From: Bacillus subtilis
GTDB lineage: Bacteria > Pseudomonadota > Alphaproteobacteria > Rhizobiales > Rhizobiaceae
Direction: 5' to 3'
Assembly: GCA_021733665.1 (NCBI GenBank)
Contig: JAHREI010000001.1
Location: forward strand, 806,001-870,000
DNA: 64,000 nt
Below are positions 1-9,700 of the stretch, piece by piece (the stretch's first letter is position 1; each line of letters starts with the position of its first letter). A program made the translations under genes and the position numbers. The notes beneath the pieces are model-generated. The model had not been told where the DNA came from. It saw only the letters and a program-made list of their open reading frames with translations, and made no database searches.

Positions 1-29
1 TACCCGTAATCGTTGTTGTTTTGTTTAGC

Positions 30-3000
30 TCAGAACTTGCCAATGAAGTTCAGGAACATACCACGGTCATCAAGGCTCAGATCGCGCAAATCATCAGAGA
101 AACGTCCGAAATTATAACCGGCACCAACTTTGAAGTTATCGCCTACATGGTAGTAAACCGCAGTTAATGCACCAAGGTCAGTGGTGTTGGCTTCCGGCAT
201 ATGCATTACGCGGCCTTCGAGCAGCAGATCCCACTTTTTAACAACATGAAGATCGGCGCGTATAATACCCAAATGCGCTGATGAACGCTGCCAGTCTTTG
301 GCGAACTTATGATCGTTCTCTGCCGGACGATATTTCACCTCACCAATACGGAAGCCGTATTTGGCGCCGACCGAGAGCCAAGGCACCAGATCATAGGTGA
401 AGTCTGCCGAGAGGATATGGCTGCGTTGTGCAGGCGCATATTTATAATTGGAAACACCGCTGCCTAACTGACCATTACCCGGCATGTCATAGAGCCAGCT
501 ATATTTGAACAAAGCATTCAGACGGTCATTTTCTACCGGACGATAGGCATAACCAACTGAAGTCTCGACATAATCAGTATCCTGATATGAAGTGACATCT
601 GACTGTGTATCAGAGAGCACGGCATCCAGACTGACCATGGCGCGCCAGTTCGGATTGGTTTTCCATGTATAGCCACCGGCCAATAGGTAGGTGTTTTGAT
701 CACGGGTATGATCGTCAGAGCGTTCTACACGCACTTCACCGCGCAAGCGACCGGTAATGCCACGCTCTTCATCTTTATAACCGATAGCGAGCGACGGCGC
801 ATAACGATCAAAATCAGAATATTCGATGCCGGATGAATTTGTGGTGTTGTCGCGAACACGACCACCTTCAAAACCACCATCGAAAGTCCAGACATTGTCC
901 GGCGTATACATCACACCATAAGTATGGGTCAGCGCGCGGCGAACACCGAACAGGTCATAGTTGTTTTCCGAATAGGCGGAGAGCGTATCATTGATGCGGC
1001 GTTTTACACCGCCAACAATCGCACCTTTGTCGCGGCCGATCAGGTCGTAACTACGGTTGAGATCAAAGGCGCGATCCGGATCAAGACGATAACCGATATA
1101 ATAATGGTCGTCTGCATTCGGATCATAGGTCAGTGCTGCCAGACCACCCACGCCATTGGTGCCATAGGATATTTCCGCGTGTGTGCCGATTGTATCGGTC
1201 AGTTTTACTTCGGTACCAACACCAATACGGTCGTTGCGCTTGATGTCACCGGAGCGGCCAGCTGTTGCCTGTCCGAAAACATAATAAAGATGATCGTCGT
1301 CCTGACGGTAATCAACACGAACGCCGGTATCCACACGAGAGCCGTCATAGCCGGTTTTACCGGAACGAATTGCATTGGGTGACATCAGTTCGGTGTAAGT
1401 CACACCAAAAGACACTTTCCAATATTCATCAATCTCGTGGCTGACCGAGCCTTTGCCTTCGCGTTTGATCTGACCGTCGGCATCCCAGAAATCATCATAG
1501 ATAAGCTTCAGGCGGGTTTTCTCGGTCACATCCAGATCAGCATGTGCACCCCACAGGCGTTTATCCACGCTCACATTATCAAAGAGACTGGAGAAGCCTG
1601 CTTCTTTTTCTTCGTAATAACCGCCGATTTTGCCTTGAATGCCGTCTGCCTGAATGTCAGCCAGATCAACCTGACCCTTCAGGCGCCAGGCAAGTGCAGT
1701 GCGGCCTTTTTGGCCTACAGCTATGGTGTTGCCATTTGTCAGACCACCATCGGTCGAACGGGTAAAGCCAAAGCCCTGACCGTCGGAGGCCGCGACTTCA
1801 CCGTCAATGAAAGTCGTTTCCGAGTGACGTACACGCACATCAACACCGCCGGCCTTCTGATCGGCTGTGCCGGTGGTTTCCTGATAACCGGTTACACCCA
1901 CGCGCACATTTTCGCTCAGCCATTGCTGGCCACGGCCACCAAGGCTGTAACCATCTAGATCGCTGGCAATTGGCTCAAACTCATATTGTGCAAGCACATA
2001 GGCTTTATTACCGCCCAGTGCACCATCACGCACCGGATCAGAGGTACCGGCAGAGGATGACAGTGGACGATTGAGGATCAGCACGCCTTGCATATAATCA
2101 AAGCGGTAATCTTCACCGGCTCTGAGTGTACGGCGTTCAATAACACGACCGGTTACAGCATCGCGGAACTCGACATTGATGGTTTCAGAACCCTCGACAA
2201 TGTTCTGGCGACGCATGAAATAGGCCGAACCGCCGGTTGCCAGATATTCATCATATTGCGGCAAGGTATCCGGCTGGGCAGCGTATAAATCAACTTCGGT
2301 TCTACGCTCACCAAAGCTTGTTGTCTCTTCCGAACGGTAGACAGCCTGACCACCATAGAGTGCGCGGTCAGAGCGCATGAATTCTGTGCCGGTAATGCGG
2401 GTTTTGAAATTACCCCACATAACGCGACTGTCGCCGCGCTCTAAACGAACATAGAATTTACCATTGGTCGGTGCATCTTCTACAAAAGTGGAATCGTCAC
2501 CATAGACCGGATAATAATCATCCGGATCAAGCTTGCGCAGCAGATGACGCGGGTTCTGCTTGCCGAAATTGCGGAACATCTTGTCGAGATCGTCATCGGT
2601 TGTATCAGCAGCAGCTGTCAGCAAATATTCGCCTTTGACTTTACCTTTAAGATAAAAGGCCAAACGACCATTGGTGGTAGTGCTGTCATATTCACCCGGA
2701 CGCACAGCTTCAATGCCGCTATCGCCATTGCGCTTGCGAAGGGTAATGTCAGCCAAGCCGACATAGAACCAGTCATTGTCCGGAATATTGATGTCGCGAT
2801 TGAAAGCCAGCCCATCGCCCTTCAGACCGTCATTGATGGCCACATCAATATCGTGGTCACCCGGACGCAAAATGCGCTGAACCACAAATTTCTGTTGCGG
2901 ATCAATAGGAACAGTTTCGCCGAAAGCTTTGACCTTATAACCATCCGGTACATTGGTGCCGTGAACGGTTACAGCTCCGCCATGCACACGAATGTTGCGA

Positions 3001-3782
3001 ATAGCAGTTCTGTCGTCACCCATGCCCGGTGCAACAGCTTCTGCACGATCACCCAGAATATCTTTCTTTTCGCTACTGCGTAAAGTCAGAGCTTCTGTTT
3101 CGTCAAAACGGCCTTTTTCATCATAAACGCGCAACACATAAGCATATTCGCGCTCATCAGCCTTTGCGGGCATCACCCATTGTGCTTTGGCATTGGTTTT
3201 TACCGGAACTACAGCCACAGGCTTATCAACGGATTTACCATCACCGATAGCGAAAATCCGGATTTCTGAACGCTCGATAAAATCCGGATAGTTTGTAGTA
3301 GCCAGAAACTCTACTGTTTCATTGGCACTGTAGCTGCGGCGCACCGGCATGGTGGAAACGTTGAGCACCGGTGACGCATCCAGACCATCAAATTTGATCT
3401 GAATATCAACGCTGCTCAAGTCCACATCGGTTTTACGCTCACGATCAATCTGGCGTGCTGCCTTTGGTGCCGTTTTTGCAGCACTGGCCTCAACCGTATC
3501 ACCGTCCACACTAATCATGAACGGAATATTGCCGGCATCGGCTGCAATACCTTTTTCGGTATTTTCGCCGATTGTTAGGTGACGCAGCGCGCTGTCATCC
3601 GACATTTTACCACGCAGATCTGTGGTTTCAGTCTTGGTTTGTGCCAAGACTGAAACGGTTGAGAATTGGCCTGCCACCAGCGCAGAACTGGCCAAAAGAG
3701 CGAGACGGGAGAGAGAACCGAGTTTGAACTGAGACATTTTCATAACCTTAAATTGCGTGGAGGATTTCACGGAGCGGCTCAT
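30..3782 (-). CDS. Large outer membrane beta-barrel protein, partner of the giant repeat protein
   Basis: A predicted outer membrane protein of 1250 residues. Seen: a signal peptide ending near residue 48 (VSVLAQ), beta-sandwich-like segments at about 105-235 and 255-345, then a long region of alternating Tyr/Phe-rich, charged strands and turns typical of a transmembrane barrel, ending in Phe (LNFIGKF), the usual outer membrane assembly signal. The start overlaps the stop of the upstream giant gene in ATGA, and a near-perfect Shine-Dalgarno (GGAGGTGAGCAA) precedes it, so this start is well supported and translation is probably coupled. No TonB box or plug domain is obvious. Inference: it anchors or exports the repeat protein made from the same mRNA. 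It could instead be a TonB-independent receptor or porin. The barrel call is firm; the function is unknown. Confidence 0.8.
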   Translation of the reverse strand: MSRSVKSSTQFKVMKMSQFKLGSLSRLALLASSALVAGQFSTVSVLAQTKTETTDLRGKMSDDSALRHLTIGENTEKGIAADAGNIPFMISVDGDTVEASAAKTAPKAARQIDRERKTDVDLSSVDIQIKFDGLDASPVLNVSTMPVRRSYSANETVEFLATTNYPDFIERSEIRIFAIGDGKSVDKPVAVVPVKTNAKAQWVMPAKADEREYAYVLRVYDEKGRFDETEALTLRSSEKKDILGDRAEAVAPGMGDDRTAIRNIRVHGGAVTVHGTNVPDGYKVKAFGETVPIDPQQKFVVQRILRPGDHDIDVAINDGLKGDGLAFNRDINIPDNDWFYVGLADITLRKRNGDSGIEAVRPGEYDSTTTNGRLAFYLKGKVKGEYLLTAAADTTDDDLDKMFRNFGKQNPRHLLRKLDPDDYYPVYGDDSTFVEDAPTNGKFYVRLERGDSRVMWGNFKTRITGTEFMRSDRALYGGQAVYRSEETTSFGERRTEVDLYAAQPDTLPQYDEYLATGGSAYFMRRQNIVEGSETINVEFRDAVTGRVIERRTLRAGEDYRFDYMQGVLILNRPLSSSAGTSDPVRDGALGGNKAYVLAQYEFEPIASDLDGYSLGGRGQQWLSENVRVGVTGYQETTGTADQKAGGVDVRVRHSETTFIDGEVAASDGQGFGFTRSTDGGLTNGNTIAVGQKGRTALAWRLKGQVDLADIQADGIQGKIGGYYEEKEAGFSSLFDNVSVDKRLWGAHADLDVTEKTRLKLIYDDFWDADGQIKREGKGSVSHEIDEYWKVSFGVTYTELMSPNAIRSGKTGYDGSRVDTGVRVDYRQDDDHLYYVFGQATAGRSGDIKRNDRIGVGTEVKLTDTIGTHAEISYGTNGVGGLAALTYDPNADDHYYIGYRLDPDRAFDLNRSYDLIGRDKGAIVGGVKRRINDTLSAYSENNYDLFGVRRALTHTYGVMYTPDNVWTFDGGFEGGRVRDNTTNSSGIEYSDFDRYAPSLAIGYKDEERGITGRLRGEVRVERSDDHTRDQNTYLLAGGYTWKTNPNWRAMVSLDAVLSDTQSDVTSYQDTDYVETSVGYAYRPVENDRLNALFKYSWLYDMPGNGQLGSGVSNYKYAPAQRSHILSADFTYDLVPWLSVGAKYGFRIGEVKYRPAENDHKFAKDWQRSSAHLGIIRADLHVVKKWDLLLEGRVMHMPEANTTDLGALTAVYYHVGDNFKVGAGYNFGRFSDDLRDLSLDDRGMFLNFIGKF

Positions 3783-6700
3783 TTGCTCACCTCCACGCGT
3801 GTCTCGATTTCAAGCGGGTAGTTATCTCCTTTGCGCTTCCACAGATCACCGATCTGCTTGCGAACGTGTTTCATGCGCTGTTTGGCCAATGACTGCTCGT
3901 TACCTGTCATTTTGTAGCTCAGACGCAGAACCGAGATTTCCTGTTTCAGGACTTCTACGAGCTGCGGCAGGTTATCAGCCCACTGCTTTTTCAGCTCAAC
4001 GCGGTTTGCTTCAAATGCTGCATCCTGAAGGTCAAGACGAACAACACGGCTGATCGATGCACCAAAGTTCAGCTTGGTCATTTTACCGGCAGTCAGACGG
4101 ACAACACGCGGGTTTTCAGTCGTCAGACGGTAGCCTGTCGGCAACGTGCGGGTATCAAGCTTCATAATGAAGTTGGAACCGATGCGCTGATCCGGCAGAG
4201 CCGCACAAGGCACATGGAAACGACCATATTCGTCCGTTGTGATCAGCCAGCCTTTAACGGTTGCAACACGCACACCAGCCAGACCTTTTTCGCCTTCGTC
4301 CTGATAGCCATTGCGGTTCTTGTCATCAAAGACAGTACCGATGATTTCACCGCAGTCGAAAACAGGCTCGGACATGATCTCGACAAGTGCCTGTGCATCA
4401 GGTGCAACCGGCTTGCCGTCCTTGTCTGTGACCGTGGCAATATTGATATGCTTGCCAGGACCTGCCGAGCTCAGGACCAGCAGCTCAAGACGGATCTCGA
4501 TCGTGCTGTTTGGTCCAAGCTTCAGATTTTTGAACTGGAGACGGCGACCGCTGATCTCTGGTTCAGATTGTTCACCATTTACAACGGCAGTTTCTGCTAC
4601 ATAGCGGAAACCGGACGGCATAGTGTCAATCACATGCACAGGGCCAGCATTGCTCGACGATGTGTTCTCGACCTTGATGATATAAGGTACGCGGTCACCA
4701 CGACGAACCTGATGCAACATTGCCTGTTTGGTGATTTTTACAAATGACGGCTCTGTGGCAGGCAGATTGACTTTCGCCTTATCTTCCTCGGATTCATATG
4801 GCTTGCCGTTCCGCTGATCACCTTTGGCAAAAGCGGTATTGGTCACCATATCCGGAATGCCGGCAGCTGCATCAATATCAGCCTGCGACATGGCATAGGT
4901 TGCCTTGAAAATCTGGCTTTCACCCGGCTTCAAAGTCACTGGTGCCGGTGTAATGGCAGACAACTGGTTGGTGCCGCGCTGTCCTGCAAAAAGCGGGCCT
5001 TCATCCTGCACGGTCACATTGTTGAGAAGCGCATTTCCTTCATTGGTAACCTTGAAGGTAAACTCGATGATTTCACCAACTTCCGGATAGCCATTACCGT
5101 TAGCGTCGTTCCACTGACCCTCTTTAATGATCTTGAGTTCAGGTAGCGGAGGCATAACCGGCACGATAGTCGGCTCATCTGTATCCACTGTCGGACCTGA
5201 AGGATCTTCAATGTCTTTCGGCGTGGTCGGATCACCATAGGTGCCCTTCACTGTTGCCTGATTGATAACCTGTTCTGCATCAATATCCGCTTCAGTAATA
5301 GCGTAAGTTGCCGTGAATACCTGCTGCTCACCCGGCTGCATTGTGCCGATGGTGAAGCTGTTCGGTGTGATCCCTGCCAACGGATCGTTCAGAACCACAT
5401 CATTCAGCACCATGTTACCGGTATTATGGACAGTAAATGTATATTCAATTTCCTGCCCGACTTCTGCCGGTTCGGTCAGCTTGGAATTTGCTTCCTTGAC
5501 GACAGCAATACCCGGCTTCTGTGTCAGAGGAACAATGATTTCCTCCGAAACATCAGGTGTTACCGGCTTGGTGGTTTTGTCGATTGGGTCAGTATAGTCA
5601 CCGGTAACAGTCGCCTGATTGACAACCTTACCATTCTCAATATCGGCTTGTGTGACTTTATAGGTTGCTGTCAACGTGACCGCATTCGCATCGCCAGGCA
5701 ACAGCGTGGCAATGGTGAACGGCATATCCGGTACCAGACCTACAAGCGGATCTTCCACGATGACATTGGTCAGTGTCAGATTACCTGTATTGGTCACAAG
5801 GAACGAATAGGTGATTAAATCATCAACCTTTGATGGGTCGGAGAATGCATGAGTTTCCGATTTAACGATTGTAATCGATGCCGAGGTTTCCAACTCAACA
5901 ACGGTTTCATCGTCATTGGTCAGATCAGTACCGGAAATATCCGTCACATCATCCGGCGTACCGTTGACACTCGAGCCGTATACCTGTGCCGTGTTGGCAA
6001 ACACACCTGCATCAATATCAGACTGTTTCAATGCATAAGTTGCAGTAAACGCGTCTTCATTGACTTCACCCGGCTCCAATGGACCAGTCCAGTTGGCCTG
6101 ATTGATGACCTGTACATCAGTAACCAAATCTTCAATGCGGATTTTTTCAAGTGTCACGTTGCCGGTATTGTGGACGGCAAAGTTGAACTTGATAACGTCA
6201 CCTGCTTTGGCAGGCTTCGGCAATGATGAAGCTTCAAGTGTTTTGACAAGCTTGATCGAAGGATCGCGATCCAATGGTGTGTTGGTGCTGCTGTCATCTG
6301 TTACCGGTGTTTTGTCAACGCCGTGAACAGGGATACCTTTAACGTCGGCGGTGTTTTCAACCTTTCCGGCATTAATATCGGCAACCTTCAGTTTATAAAT
6401 GCCGTAAACAACGGTCTGAACTTCAGCTTCATTATCTTTGGCAGCATTGACCGGCTGCAAAGTCAAATTTTTCAGACGTGTTATATCATCGGCATCAAGA
6501 ATAACGCCATCCAGATGATCGGTCAGAACCAAGCCATCAAGCGCGACGTTACCTGTGTTGCGAATAGTAAAGCTGTAGCGCAGCTCGTCACCAACCTTGG
6601 CCGGCGTACTCAAACCATCAAGAATGGCAACCTTCTCAAGGCTGATCGATGGCTTATGTGCAAGCGGTGTTACAACTTCATTGGAATCCACCGGCGGTTG

Positions 6701-9700
6701 CGGGCCGGTCGGATCTTCAAAATCAGCTTTAGCGGTATTAACGACCTTACCAGCGTTCAGATGATCCTGCTGGATTGGCGCTTTAACCGTAAATGTACCG
6801 CTCTCACCCGGTGCAAGCGAGGCAAGTGATGCCGGTGCAATAACCGCATCCACCAAAGGATCAGTTACTTTAATATCAAAGAGAGTGACATTGCCGTCGT
6901 TGGTTGCAGTTACAGTCCATTCCAGCATGTCACCGGCATAAGCAGGCTCCGGCACGACCGAGCTCAAAGCTTTCACAAGCGTCAGCTTCGGATCGCGGTA
7001 AGTCGGAACCTCTACTTCTGAAGGAGGCGTAGTGATTTTCTTATTTTCCGGACCATAAGTGCCGGAGGCCAAGGCTTTGTTGATGACTTTACCGGCATTA
7101 ATATCCTGTAATTTCAGCAGATAATAAGCTTCGACAGTCTTTGTTTCTTTCGGTGCAAGGGTACCAATATTAAAGACACCGCTATCCACCATATCAGCTA
7201 GTTCATCTGTAATCACTACATTGTTTAATGTGGTGTTACCGGTATTGGTGACTGTGAATTCATAAGTAATCTTGTCGCCAACAGCCGACGGATTTTTGAC
7301 ATCTGACTGCTTTAGCTTCTTCTCAAATGTCAGAGAAGGTTCGCTCAGCGGCAGATCGAATTTATCTGTTGAAGATACTGTTTGTGGTGTGCCGCCAAAA
7401 TTACCCCAGGTGCCTGTTGTAGTGGCTGTATTTTCCAGAGTGCCATTATCAATGTCAGTCTGTTTGACGACGTAAGTTGCTTTAAAGGCTGTATCATTGC
7501 TTGCGCCAACAGCGAGTTCTGCAATCTTGGTATTGGCAGTCCAAACCAGATCAGTTTTCGGATCGGTTACAACGACATCAAACAGTGGTGTTTTACCGGT
7601 ATTGGTAACTTTGAATGTATATTCAATCACATCACCAGCGGTAATCTCACCAGTTCCGCCAACGCGTGCACCAGTTTTTTCCAGTTTAATTGCTGCTTCC
7701 GGCACAATATTAACCGTGGTCGGTACATTCCGGTCCGGATGATCTTCACCACCTGGTCTGTTGTCCGACTTATCCGTAATATTCGTCTTGCCAGAGAGCT
7801 CACCAACAGCCGTCACATCTGCCTGATTGGTCAGAACAAGCGGATTGGCTTTCCATGGTTTTTCAGGATTGACCCGCAGCACCACTTTGGCAACCAATGC
7901 GGCGTTCGGTTGCAATACAGCATTGTCCACGATCAGCGTGTTCGTAGCACCGTTAAATGCAGATGACACTGCGCCACCATTCGCGCTGACGGATTGAACA
8001 CTATAAAACCCTGGTAACGGCACTACGTCTGTTGCAGGCGAACCGAAGTTCTGTGAACTGCCGTTCAAAACGTCTGTCAGCGTGATGTCTTTCAACGGTT
8101 CCTGACTGAGATTTTTAGCTGTGAATGTATATTCGACAGTATAGGTACCGTCACCCACGGCAACTGGCGTTCCAGCAACTTTACTCAAGCCAATGGATGG
8201 AAGCGGAATGAGGGTGAAGTTGTTCTCAACGCTGGATTTATCTTCTTCGATAATGATCGAACCAAGTGTTGTATTATTGACGGGTGTAGAGTGACTTCCG
8301 TTAGCATTATTACCTGGTACAGAAACACCGGTATTGTATTTACCGCTATCCGGCACTTTGCTGTAGCTGACCTGATATTCACCGGCAGGAATATTTGTGA
8401 AGTTATAGCTGCCATCAGGCTTTGTTTTTAAAGTGAATGTAAGTTGCTCACCATCGTGCTTGGCGGTGCCTGTCAGGGTCACGGTCACACCGCTAACACC
8501 TGCATCACCAGCGTCCTGTTTGGTATCTTCGTTAAAATCTTTGAAGATTTTACCGCTAACAGTACCACCACGTACCGTTGTTACACTGTCTGTCGACGTG
8601 TTGTTTTTCGGATCCTGATCGTAAGAGTCGGTTGTTACAGAGGCGGCATTGGTCATTGCCTCTGCTGTAGTGTCAATAATTTTGGTGGTGAGTTCGATGA
8701 CAGTCTTGTCTGTCGGCTCCATATCACCAAGCTCACATCTGATGGTACGCTGACCTACAGCACCGACACATGAGCCGCCTTTGCCGCTGACAATACGAGG
8801 CTCTTTAGTCAGAACCATACCTTCCGGCAAAGTGTCGGTAAGAATAACATTTTCTGCGACTTCAAGACCTGTTCCTGAATGGCTTTCGACAGTCAGTGTC
8901 CAGGTGAAACTTTCGCGAAGGTCCACAACCTTTTCATTGGCTGTTTTAACAACGCTTACGTCCGATTTGACGCGAACAGTGGTTGTTTCATTGTCAGTAT
9001 TATTGCCCGGATTGCGATCGTAGCCTTTGACTGTTTCATCCGAAATGACTTCAACTTTGTTCTGATAGGTACCGCGTGCCAAAGATTTCATATCAACTTT
9101 GAACTGCACCTCTGAACCAGCCTTGAGCACCGGAATAGAGCACGTCAGCGTACCACCGGCCTGACCAGCAGTTACACCTGCAGGCACGCAGATAAGGCCT
9201 GCAGAGGCATCTTTCACCTGATCGTAGGAGAAGCCATCTGCTGGAAATGTATCAACGATTTTGACATTATACGCATCCGACGGCCCATCATTCTTGGCCG
9301 TGATCAGATAGGTCGTGTTCAAACCTTTTTCGACCGGATCATACTGTTGACCATCAACGGTGTCAGTCTTGGTCACCAGAAGATCGAGCACCGGCTCAAG
9401 GATTGTTACCGAAGCGCTGGCCGCATTGTTAGTCTTGTCTGTTTCGTCAGTTGTCGTGGTGATCGTTGCATTATTGACAAGTGTGTCCTTGACCTGATCG
9501 GTCGAAGGTTTCACTTCAATAGCGACTTCTTTCTGGGTGCCGTTTTCTAAACGCTTCCATGTACAAGTGATCGTATTGTTCGCTGATGTAACTAAATCGC
9601 CTTCTTTAAGGATTGTTGTACAGCTTGCTTCATCCGGACGGATCGCAACAAAGCGAACACCGGTTGGCAGTGTATCTGTAATAACAACATTATCTGCGCC

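Noticed and set aside
3779-3990. OmpA peptidoglycan-binding domain at the C-terminus of the giant protein
   Set aside because: Only a short helical stretch with weak resemblance is present; the diagnostic NxxLSxxRAxxV motif is missing.
5000-7700. Regularly spaced repeats as a CRISPR array
   Set aside because: The period is about 350 bases with diverged coding repeats, not 28-37-base identical repeats with unique spacers; they encode protein domains.
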